Below, piece by piece: positions 1 through 6,140 of a DNA stretch of 10,022 nt. Position 1 is the stretch's first letter. Every line of letters begins with the position of its first letter. The stretch is from Fidelibacterota bacterium. GTDB lineage: Bacteria > Marinisomatota > Marinisomatia > Marinisomatales > UBA1611. The stretch lies in assembly GCA_002722105.1 (NCBI GenBank), contig PBKF01000041.1, positions 1 through 10,022 on the forward strand, read 5' to 3'. The notes under the pieces are model-generated. The model made no database searches, was not told where the DNA came from, and was given only the letters and a program-made list of their open reading frames with translations. The position numbers were made by a program, and so were the translations under genes.

Positions 1-668
1 AGAGAATTCTTGATCCTAACAAGGCCTTCTTAACAAGGGGTTTTGTAAATACAGATCAATACTCTCCGTTAGCGGTCACCCAAGAAAGAGCTGATAAACT
101 GAAAGAAGACTTGGGTTATTCAGTTGATGACAAAGTAGTAATAATGATTGCTAGAATGAGTTGGGCTAAAGGAGTTAAGTACTTTTGCGAGGCTTCAGAT
201 ATTTTGAGGGAAAAATATCCTGATGTTAAATTTCTAATGGTTGGTATGGAAGATAAGGGGAGTCCTGATAGTGTGCCTCTTAAATTTTTAGAAGAGTATA
301 TGCAGAAAGATAATTTTAATTGGCTAGGATACAGAGTAGATATTGAAGAGTTGTATTCAATGTCATATTTAGCTGTTTTTCCTTCTTATTATCGAGAAGG
401 TGGCTGGCCTAGAGGAGTAACAGAACCGATGTCAATGGGTAAACCAGTTATTACGACTGATACCGTTAGCTGTTCAAATGCAGTCGATCATGGAGTTAAT
501 GGCTTGCTAGTTCCACCAAAAGATTCTTTAGCCTTATCAGATGCTATAGAAAAAATTGTAAATGATGAAGAGTTAGCTATAGATTTTGGAAAGAAATCTA
601 GAGAAAAGGCTGTAAGTGAAAATGATGAAGAGTTGGTAATGTCTCAATTAGTAGAAGCTATTATTTAA
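1..668 (+). CDS. GT4-type glycosyltransferase, C-terminal part (5' end outside window)
   Basis: This is the nucleotide-sugar-binding half of a GT-B fold, retaining glycosyltransferase family 4 (glycosyltransferase group 1), which would add a sugar to a growing lipid-linked glycan on the cytoplasmic membrane face. The reading frame is open from base 3 with no stop, giving about 221 residues. An internal TTG at 111 is not the real start, because the residues before it (GFVNTDQYSP) fit the usual linker ahead of the C-terminal domain. Visible family features are IARMSWAKGVKYF at about residues 49-61 of the fragment, the FLMVG strand, REGGWPRGVTEPMSMG near residues 131-146, and a closing GVNGLLVPPKD segment. 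The two glutamates of the donor-binding E-x7-E motif appear to be eight rather than seven residues apart. The missing N-terminal acceptor domain lies upstream. The kinase follows after 10 bases, so the two are probably co-transcribed. Acceptor and donor sugars cannot be told from this fragment. Confidence 0.9.
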   Translation, partial: RILDPNKAFLTRGFVNTDQYSPLAVTQERADKLKEDLGYSVDDKVVIMIARMSWAKGVKYFCEASDILREKYPDVKFLMVGMEDKGSPDSVPLKFLEEYMQKDNFNWLGYRVDIEELYSMSYLAVFPSYYREGGWPRGVTEPMSMGKPVITTDTVSCSNAVDHGVNGLLVPPKDSLALSDAIEKIVNDEELAIDFGKKSREKAVSENDEELVMSQLVEAII

Positions 669-672
669 GGAA
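667..672 (+). promoter_or_regulatory. Ribosome binding site of the HddA-like kinase
   Basis: AAGGAA overlaps the stop codon of the glycosyltransferase and sits 6 bases before the ATG at 679. It is one of the few clear Shine-Dalgarno sites in the window. It supports the chosen start and suggests linked translation with the upstream gene. Confidence 0.55.
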
Positions 673-678
673 TTAAGA

Positions 679-1695
679 ATGATTATAACTAGAACACCTT
701 TTCGAGTGACTCTTGGCGGTGGCGGCACAGATTTAGCAAGCTATTATTCAAAGCATGGAGGTTTTATATTTAGCTTCTCCTTAGATAAATACATGTATAT
801 AAATGTTAAGAGGTCTTTTACTGATGATTTAATTAGAATTAAGTATAACGAATCTGAAACTGTAGCTACTTTGGATGAAGTTAAGCATGATATTGCAAGA
901 GAGTGTCTTAGAAGGGTTGGTCTTTCTAGCGGTATAGAAATATCTTCCATGGCAGATATACCTTCTGGAAGTGGTCTAGGAAGTTCTAGCACTTACACAG
1001 TGGGACTTTTAAATTCTTTACATAACCTCAAAAGAGATTACTTTACACTACAAGATTTGGCTGAAGAGGCATGCAAAATAGAAATTGATATTTTAAAGAA
1101 GCCAATGGGTAAACAAGATCAATATTTAGCAACTTTTGGTGGTTTTTTAGTTATGGACATTGGCAAAGATGGGGTGGTAAAAGTATCAAGAGCTAATGCT
1201 AGTGCCTCTACTTTAGATGGTCTAAATAGAAACTTGTTAATGTTCTATACAGGTGAGAATAGGCTTGCAACAAGCATTCTTGCTGACCAGGATAAGGCAA
1301 CCCAGAAGAATGAGGAAAAAGTTGTAGACTCATTGCATTATATTAAAGAGTCAGGCTATAAAATTCTTGAAATGGTTGAAACTGGAAACATAACTGATTT
1401 GGGTAAGATGTTTGATAAGCACTGGGAATATAAGAAGAAAATGTCATCAGGTGTGTCCAATCCTCAGTTTGATGAAATATATGAACTTGCCAAAAAGAAC
1501 GGAGCAATTGGTGGGAAGATTTCAGGTGCTGGCGGTGGAGGATTCTTTACTTTTTATTGCGAAGAGAAACAAGAGATATTAAGAAAATCTATGAAGCAAG
1601 CGGGCTTGAGAGAGCTAAGGTTTGATTTTGATTTTGAGGGCACTAAAGTACTGGCTAACTTTATGAATTATAGATCAACTGGGTATGCGCTTTAG
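679..1695 (+). CDS. hddA: GHMP-family sugar kinase, HddA-like (D-glycero-alpha-D-manno-heptose 7-phosphate kinase)
   Basis: The closest fit is a cytoplasmic kinase that phosphorylates C1 of D-glycero-D-manno-heptose 7-phosphate to the 1,7-bisphosphate. At 338 residues it has normal length. The N-terminus TRTPFRVTLGGGGTD (4-18) is the signature of the HddA/fucokinase-like GHMP branch. The ATP-binding GHMP motif PSGSGLGSSST is at 95-105, the segment GKQDQYLATFGG (144-155) carries the likely catalytic aspartate Asp147, and the third motif GGKISGAGGGGFF is at 278-290. The start follows a good AAGGAA site. Isomerase, phosphatase and nucleotidyltransferase genes of the same pathway lie downstream, which favours a heptose phosphate substrate over fucose or galactose. 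The GHMP kinase family is certain. The exact sugar, and whether the 1-phosphate is alpha or beta, are inferred from motif similarity and context. Confidence 0.85.
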   Translation: MIITRTPFRVTLGGGGTDLASYYSKHGGFIFSFSLDKYMYINVKRSFTDDLIRIKYNESETVATLDEVKHDIARECLRRVGLSSGIEISSMADIPSGSGLGSSSTYTVGLLNSLHNLKRDYFTLQDLAEEACKIEIDILKKPMGKQDQYLATFGGFLVMDIGKDGVVKVSRANASASTLDGLNRNLLMFYTGENRLATSILADQDKATQKNEEKVVDSLHYIKESGYKILEMVETGNITDLGKMFDKHWEYKKKMSSGVSNPQFDEIYELAKKNGAIGGKISGAGGGGFFTFYCEEKQEILRKSMKQAGLRELRFDFDFEGTKVLANFMNYRSTGYAL

Positions 1696-1766
1696 CTTCA
1701 AATTATCTTAATTCATCAATTACAACTAAAGTCATAATTTCTTTAATGCATGATAAGATTTAATTC

Positions 1767-2612
1767 ATGACTGGGCTCTTAAAAAACAAACTAGCAATAA
1801 TTACTGGTGGCGGTCGTGGAATAGGAAGGGCTATTGCCGAGAGGTTTGCAAAAGAGGAATGTAACTTGGCTTTAGTCTCAAGAACATATTCTGAATTAAA
1901 AGAAACAGCTGATTTTATAGAAGAGAAATTTTCTGTAGAAGTTAGTATTTTTGAGGCTGACATTAGCAATGAACCTGAAGTTCTTTCATTGGTAAATGAT
2001 GTCCATAACAAATTTGGCGAGTTATCAATCCTAATTAATAACGCAGGAATAATAGGACCGATAGGAGAAGTATCTAAGATAGATGGAAAAGAATTCATGA
2101 ATACTTTGAATATAAATGTAGGAGGAACTTTTCTCTTTACGAAGGCTGTTGTCCCTTATATGAAAGAGCAAAATAAAGGTTTTATAATTAACCTCTCTGG
2201 AGGTGGAGGCCTTAAAGAGTTCCCTTATTATGATGCGTATAGTGCCAGTAAATCGGCTATAGTTCGACTTACTGAGAACTTTGCTTTGGAATTAGATAAA
2301 TTTAATATAAATGTCTCTGCCATTTCACCTGGACCTATTAATACTAAAATGTTTTATGACCAACTCAATACAACTAAAGATTTATTAGGTGAAGAAAATC
2401 TTAAAACACTTCTAGATCAAGAAACATCTGGTGGCGAGTCCCCTGATAATGCTTGTGAGCTTGCATTATTCTTAGTCTCTCAGACCAACAATCTCTTTAA
2501 TGGTAGGGTAATCAGTGCTATTTGGGATGATTGGGAAAATATATCCAATAATCCAAGCATTAAGGACGATGATTTTAAGATGCGAAGAATAGTCCCGAAA
2601 GATACTAACTGA
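1767..2612 (+). CDS. SDR-family NAD(P)-dependent oxidoreductase
   Basis: This is a classical short-chain dehydrogenase/reductase of 281 residues. The cofactor-binding motif TGGGRGIG is at 13-20, the structural NNAG at 91-94, the catalytic Ser at 144 (INLS), and the YxxxK pair at Tyr158/Lys162 (YSASK). The PGPINT segment after the active site is also typical, so the enzyme should be active. A C-terminal extension of about 35 residues after the last strand (AIWDDWENISNN onward, about 251-281) goes beyond the minimal SDR and may help define substrate specificity. The start is preceded by a 71-base gap, the largest in the window, with no clear Shine-Dalgarno sequence. The gene lies between the heptose kinase and a Gfo/Idh oxidoreductase. 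Oxidation or reduction of the heptose phosphate or NDP-heptose ring is therefore plausible, but the substrate is unknown. A fatty-acid-type ketoreductase cannot be excluded from motifs alone, though context argues against it. Confidence 0.88.
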   Translation: MTGLLKNKLAIITGGGRGIGRAIAERFAKEECNLALVSRTYSELKETADFIEEKFSVEVSIFEADISNEPEVLSLVNDVHNKFGELSILINNAGIIGPIGEVSKIDGKEFMNTLNINVGGTFLFTKAVVPYMKEQNKGFIINLSGGGGLKEFPYYDAYSASKSAIVRLTENFALELDKFNINVSAISPGPINTKMFYDQLNTTKDLLGEENLKTLLDQETSGGESPDNACELALFLVSQTNNLFNGRVISAIWDDWENISNNPSIKDDDFKMRRIVPKDTN

Positions 2613-2622
2613 GATAGTTGAT

Positions 2623-3567
2623 ATGAGAGTTATCATTATTGGTTGTGGGAACATTGGTCTAAAAAGAATAGATGCTATAAGTAAAATTCGTAGTATAGAA
2701 ATAGTTTGTTTAATTGAGAAAAACCCTAATCAACAGGCTTATTTAAAAGATAAATATAAATATGAAGTGTATGATGATTATAAACAATTTCTTGTAGATG
2801 ATTCCATAGATGCATTTATAATTTGTACGCCTACGCATCCAGCTATAAGTATCATTGAAGATGCTTTAAAGGCAGATAAAAATGTCCTTTGTGAGAAACC
2901 GCTTGGAGAAAATGCATCTCAAACCCAAGCTATTACCGACATAGCCAATAAGAGAAAGGTAGTCTTGCAAGTAGGTTTTAATATTAGATATGACGCTGGT
3001 TTGCAAAAGGCTAAATCTTTAATAGAAGATCAAAGAATCGGAAAGCCTTATTATCTTAAGTGCACTTATGTTAATGGAAGTGTTCTAACTAATGAAAATG
3101 GAGTTGGAGCTTTGTTAGATATGGGTATTCATAATATTTACTTAGCAAAACTTTTTATGGGAGATATAAAACCTATAACTAGTGCTATACAGCGTTATGA
3201 GTATCCCATAAAGGATAAGGATGATAATGGTTTTGCATTAATACAATCCAGAGATATGGTTGGATCTATCCATTTTAGTCTAGTCAGATGGAAGAATGAT
3301 TTCAAATTAGAGGTTACTGGAAGCGAGGGGTCTGTTGTTGTTGAAAGTTTAACTAAATGGGGAAATCAGACTACTACACTTTATGAACGCAAGTACCCTT
3401 CTGGTTCTCCTAAAGAAAAGAAATATACTTACAAGGGAGACGATACTTGGGAAAAAGAGCTCCATGAATTTTATAATAGAGTTACTGCAAGAGATTTAAG
3501 TGATAACAATGAAGCATTAGAGGCGATGCAAATTGCTGAAAGCATTCGAAATATCTCAATTACCTGA
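2623..3567 (+). CDS. Gfo/Idh/MocA-family sugar oxidoreductase
   Basis: This is a two-domain NAD(P)-dependent oxidoreductase of the Gfo/Idh/MocA family, 314 residues, slightly short but complete. The N-terminal Rossmann fold opens directly with MRVIIIGCGNIG (GCGNIG at 7-12). The ICTPTHPA segment and the conserved CEKPLGEN (90-97, with the EKP lysine at 92) follow. The C-terminal domain has GALLDMGIH (163-170), with the Asp166/His170 pair usual for catalysis. Members oxidise or reduce sugar hydroxyls. In polysaccharide loci, relatives such as WlbA oxidise C3 of a nucleotide sugar before amination. The gene starts 10 bases after the SDR stop and shares one base with the phosphatase (TGATG), so it is certainly in the same operon. 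It may act in sequence with the SDR, for instance as an oxidation-reduction pair that inverts a stereocentre. The substrate is inferred only loosely. Confidence 0.88.
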   Translation: MRVIIIGCGNIGLKRIDAISKIRSIEIVCLIEKNPNQQAYLKDKYKYEVYDDYKQFLVDDSIDAFIICTPTHPAISIIEDALKADKNVLCEKPLGENASQTQAITDIANKRKVVLQVGFNIRYDAGLQKAKSLIEDQRIGKPYYLKCTYVNGSVLTNENGVGALLDMGIHNIYLAKLFMGDIKPITSAIQRYEYPIKDKDDNGFALIQSRDMVGSIHFSLVRWKNDFKLEVTGSEGSVVVESLTKWGNQTTTLYERKYPSGSPKEKKYTYKGDDTWEKELHEFYNRVTARDLSDNNEALEAMQIAESIRNISIT

Positions 3568-4079
3568 TGAATAAAGCAATATTTTTAGATAGAGATGGTA
3601 TCTTAAATAGTCTAATTTCTAGAGATGGAGGTTTTTATTCACCCAGAGAACTCTCTGACTTTGAGATTTCTTTTGATTCATCTGATCTAACAAGTTACAC
3701 AAAGTCATTAGGCTATTTAAATATAGTTGTTTCAAATCAGCCGGACATTGCTCGAGGTTTGTTAAAAATAAGCGTACTAGATGCGATGACTGAAATTTTA
3801 TTCAGCAAACTAAACATTGATGATGTTTTTTATTGCATGCATGATGATTCGGATGTATGTGAATGTAGGAAGCCGAAAGCTGGACTTATACTTGAAGCTG
3901 CGAAAAAATGGGAGATAGATTTAAGTAATTCTTGTTTAATAGGTGATACATGGAAGGATATTGAAGCTGCAAAGAATGCTAAATTAAACTCCTTTCTTTT
4001 AGATCGAGTTTATAAACAAGACTATGATTGCGATTCTAGAATCAATAAATTAACAGATGTCTTTAATTTTTTAGGATAA
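3567..4079 (+). CDS. gmhB: HAD-IIIA phosphatase, GmhB-like (heptose 1,7-bisphosphate 7-phosphatase)
   Basis: This protein is predicted to remove the C7 phosphate from D-glycero-D-manno-heptose 1,7-bisphosphate. It has 170 residues, a little shorter than typical GmhB. The HAD nucleophile and acid/base pair are Asp8 and Asp10 (FLDRDG). Motif II is SNQ at 56-58. The zinc-binding cysteine/histidine loop of the GmhB/HisB branch is intact, with Cys90, His92, Cys98 and Cys100. RKPKAG (101-106) follows, with the lysine that stabilises the phosphate, and the Mg-binding GDTWKD is at 126-131 (Asp127, Asp131). The zinc loop separates this family from generic HAD phosphatases. A histidinol-phosphatase role is less likely because the isomerase and nucleotidyltransferase of the heptose route follow directly. 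Its ATG overlaps the upstream TGA by one base, which implies translational coupling. Confidence 0.9.
   Translation: MNKAIFLDRDGILNSLISRDGGFYSPRELSDFEISFDSSDLTSYTKSLGYLNIVVSNQPDIARGLLKISVLDAMTEILFSKLNIDDVFYCMHDDSDVCECRKPKAGLILEAAKKWEIDLSNSCLIGDTWKDIEAAKNAKLNSFLLDRVYKQDYDCDSRINKLTDVFNFLG
4073..4076 (+). promoter_or_regulatory. Probable ribosome binding site of the GmhA-like isomerase
   Basis: AGGA, in the last codons of the phosphatase gene, lies 10 bases before the ATG at 4087. The spacing is slightly long but acceptable. A nearer AAGAG at 4081-4085 is too close to the start to be the main site. Confidence 0.35.
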
Positions 4080-4086
4080 TAAGAGT

Positions 4087-4683
4087 ATGGATTTTATAAA
4101 TAAGTATATTAATAACAGTAAGATAATTCTTGATAAGCTAGACCAAGAACAGATCCTTAAGACCGTGTCTATCCTTAAAGAAACCAGAGAAAATGAGGGC
4201 AGGCTTTTTATATTAGGTGTAGGTGGAGGGGCTGGGCATGCTTCACATGCTGTAAATGATTTTCGAAAAATATGTGGTTTGGAGTCTTATTCTCCTTCTG
4301 ATAATGTTTCTGAATTAACTGCAAGGGTTAATGACGATGGATGGGACACATCTTATGTAAATTGGCTGATGGGAAGTAAATTAAGAGAAGCTGATTCTCT
4401 TCTTGTTTTTTCTGTAGGAGGAGGTAACTTGGAGAAACAGGTTAGTGTAAATATAGTTAAATCTTTGCAGCATGCGAAAGAAGTTGGTTCTAAAGTTTGT
4501 GGAATTGTAGGAAAAGACGGAGGTTATACAATGGAAGTTGCTGATGCTTGTGTAGTAATTCCACCTTTAGACCCAGATAATATTACTCCTCATACCGAAG
4601 GTTTTCAGGCTTTGGTATGGCATTTATTAGTCTCTCATCCTGAATTACAGAAGTATGAAATGAAATGGGAATCTGTTGACTAA
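4087..4683 (+). CDS. gmhA: SIS-domain sugar-phosphate isomerase, GmhA-like (sedoheptulose 7-phosphate isomerase)
   Basis: This single-SIS-domain protein of 198 residues matches GmhA in length and architecture. GmhA converts sedoheptulose 7-phosphate to D-glycero-D-manno-heptose 7-phosphate. After a helical N-terminus, FILGVGGGAGHASHA (41-55) occupies the place of the GmhA phosphate loop. FSVGGGN (108-114) takes the place of the second Ser/Thr-rich loop, and GKDGG (142-146) is conserved. The C-terminal helix carries His179 (ALVWH), which aligns by eye with catalytic His180 of E. coli GmhA. The position of E. coli Glu65 appears to be Asp58 (AVNDF), and both phosphate loops are glycine-rich where GmhA has GNGGS and STSGNS. 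I recall a subfamily in polysaccharide loci with the same pattern, so this looks like a branch and not a decayed copy. Flanking phosphatase and nucleotidyltransferase genes support a heptose role. The precise ketose substrate is less certain. Confidence 0.82.
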   Translation: MDFINKYINNSKIILDKLDQEQILKTVSILKETRENEGRLFILGVGGGAGHASHAVNDFRKICGLESYSPSDNVSELTARVNDDGWDTSYVNWLMGSKLREADSLLVFSVGGGNLEKQVSVNIVKSLQHAKEVGSKVCGIVGKDGGYTMEVADACVVIPPLDPDNITPHTEGFQALVWHLLVSHPELQKYEMKWESVD

Positions 4684-5385
4684 ATGAAAGCAATAATACT
4701 TGCTGCAGGTAGAGGACAGAGACTAGGTAAAGTAACAGAACAATATCCCAAGCCAATGGTTAAGGTGTCAGGCAAGCCGATACTTGAACATAATATTATC
4801 CTTTTAGAAAAAAATGGGGTTAAAGATATTTATATTAACCTTTATCATTTCCCTGAAGTAATAACAGATTATTTTGGCTCTGGTTCTGATTGGGGCGTAA
4901 GTATTACCTATAAATATGAAGAAAATCTTTTAGGCACTTCTGGAGCGGTAAAGAATTTTTCTGATAGTTTGCATGAAAATTTTTTAGTCTTATATGGGGA
5001 TAATCTCTTTAACCTATCCACCGATATTGATTCATTAATTAAATTCCATAATGCTAGAGAATCTGATTTTACAATGGCTTTGTGCATGGCAAATGATATT
5101 TCCCTCAGTGGTCAGGTAAAATTAAACAAGGAACAAAGGGTAGTCAAGTTAATAGAAAAACAGAAAACTGACGGTCTTATTGCGGGTTGGGTTAATGCTG
5201 GGCTTTATATAATGAAACCTTTCCTTAACGAGTTTATTGCTCCTGGTTATAGTGATTTTAGTTATGATTTTATACCCTTCTTAATTCACTCAGACTATAA
5301 TATCTTAGGATTTAAAATTGAAGAAAAAGTCATTGCGATAGACACCCCAACTCTTCTTGAAGAGGCAAATAAAATAGAAAATTAA
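4684..5385 (+). CDS. hddC: Sugar-phosphate nucleotidyltransferase, HddC-like
   Basis: This nucleotidyltransferase joins a sugar 1-phosphate to an NTP. By position it would make the NDP-heptose, by precedent GDP-D-glycero-alpha-D-manno-heptose. It has 233 residues and consists of the catalytic Rossmann-like domain alone, as usual for HddC and for short mannose-1-phosphate guanylyltransferases. Visible motifs are LAAGRGQRLG (6-15, triphosphate binding), PKPM (22-25), the LGTSGA loop (83-88) and the metal-binding YGDN (104-107). WVNAGLYIM follows around 170 and a closing IDTP motif sits near the C-terminus. There is no left-handed beta-helix acyltransferase tail as in GlmU. The ATG directly abuts the isomerase stop (TAAATG) and has only a distant GGGA at 4667-4670, so translation is probably coupled. 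The nucleotide (GTP, ADP-type or CTP) cannot be assigned by eye. Confidence 0.85.
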   Translation: MKAIILAAGRGQRLGKVTEQYPKPMVKVSGKPILEHNIILLEKNGVKDIYINLYHFPEVITDYFGSGSDWGVSITYKYEENLLGTSGAVKNFSDSLHENFLVLYGDNLFNLSTDIDSLIKFHNARESDFTMALCMANDISLSGQVKLNKEQRVVKLIEKQKTDGLIAGWVNAGLYIMKPFLNEFIAPGYSDFSYDFIPFLIHSDYNILGFKIEEKVIAIDTPTLLEEANKIEN

Positions 5386-5386
5386 T

Positions 5387-6091
5387 ATGGATTTGAAAAT
5401 AAAACTTTTTGCTGATGGAGCTGATAAATCAGGAATACTAGAAATGGATAAAAACCCTCAGATTTCTGGATTTACTACCAATCCAACTTTAATGAAAGCT
5501 GCTGGCATCAAAGATTATAAGGCCTTTTCTCTTGATATATTAAGTCACATTAAAGAAAAACCTATATCTCTTGAAGTATTTTCTGATGACTTTATTGAGA
5601 TGGAAAAACAAGCATTAGAAATAGCTTCTTGGGCTAATAATGTTTACGTTAAGATTCCAATAACTAATACTAAATCTGAATCTAGCCTAGATCTCATTCA
5701 CTCTCTTTCTAATCAGGGAGTAAAATTAAATATAACCGCGATGATGACTGTACAGCAGGTTGAATCTATATTACCAGCTTTGTCAGCTGGGGAAGGCAGT
5801 TATGTTTCAGTTTTTGCTGGAAGAATTGCTGATGCAGGAGTAGATCCGCTTCCAATAATGAGTGAGGTAGTAAGCATGTTAACTAATCATAGTAATATCG
5901 AGCTTATATGGGCAAGTCCAAGAGAGCTCTATAATGTCATACAAGCAAATGATATAGGGTGTCATATTATTACAGCCACAAATGACATCTTAAAGAAACT
6001 ACCTACCTTAGGTAAAAACTTAGACCAGTTCTCATTAGAGACAGTGAAGATGTTTTATGATGACGCAAAGGAAGCTGGGTTTTCAATTTAA
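5387..6091 (+). CDS. Transaldolase-family protein (small transaldolase / fructose-6-phosphate aldolase type)
   Basis: This is a class I (Schiff-base) aldolase of the transaldolase superfamily. Its 234 residues are closer to the small TalC/FSA type than to the roughly 315-residue TalB type. The N-terminal FADGAD (8-13) holds the conserved aspartate Asp10. GFTTNPTLM (28-36) is the family signature. VYVKIP (87-91) contains the probable Schiff-base lysine Lys89. KLNITAMM (113-120), SVFAGRIADAG (141-151), WASPRE (175-180) and ITATND (195-200) complete the set, so the active site looks intact. The gene starts one base after the nucleotidyltransferase stop, with no good ribosome site, and closes the heptose block. 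The simplest inference is that it makes or adjusts the sedoheptulose 7-phosphate used by the isomerase. A dedicated role in making an unusual higher sugar is also possible. The family is certain; the reaction is not proven. Confidence 0.88.
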   Translation: MDLKIKLFADGADKSGILEMDKNPQISGFTTNPTLMKAAGIKDYKAFSLDILSHIKEKPISLEVFSDDFIEMEKQALEIASWANNVYVKIPITNTKSESSLDLIHSLSNQGVKLNITAMMTVQQVESILPALSAGEGSYVSVFAGRIADAGVDPLPIMSEVVSMLTNHSNIELIWASPRELYNVIQANDIGCHIITATNDILKKLPTLGKNLDQFSLETVKMFYDDAKEAGFSI

Positions 6092-6140
6092 ATCCATTTA
6101 GCTCTCTGAAAAAAGGATTAAATAGTTTAAGCTTTAGAAG

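Noticed and set aside
111..113. TTG at 111 as the start of a 185-residue glycosyltransferase
   Set aside because: The frame remains open and family-like upstream to base 3, so the gene is truncated by the window edge and does not start at this TTG.
744..992. Open frame of 82 codons on the minus strand opposite the HddA-like kinase
   Set aside because: It is antisense to a clearly conserved GHMP kinase and its translation shows no family features.
1708..1766. Possible promoter before the SDR gene (CATAAT at 1733-1738 as a -10 element)
   Set aside because: No convincing -35 hexamer lies at the right distance, and -10-like words are common by chance in such AT-rich sequence.
1760..2098. Open frame of 112 codons on the minus strand opposite the SDR gene
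   Set aside because: It lies wholly opposite the conserved N-terminal part of the SDR, has no ribosome site or recognisable motif, and is explained as a shadow of the real gene.
2472..2654. Minus-strand frame of 60 codons across the SDR/Gfo-Idh junction
   Set aside because: It is short, overlaps two well-supported genes, and has no supporting signal. It is probably chance in AT-rich DNA.
6091..6119. AATCC ... GGATT inverted repeat after the transaldolase gene, considered as a terminator
   Set aside because: The stem is only 5 base pairs with a 19-base loop, is not GC-rich, and has no T-run behind it. It is too weak to call.
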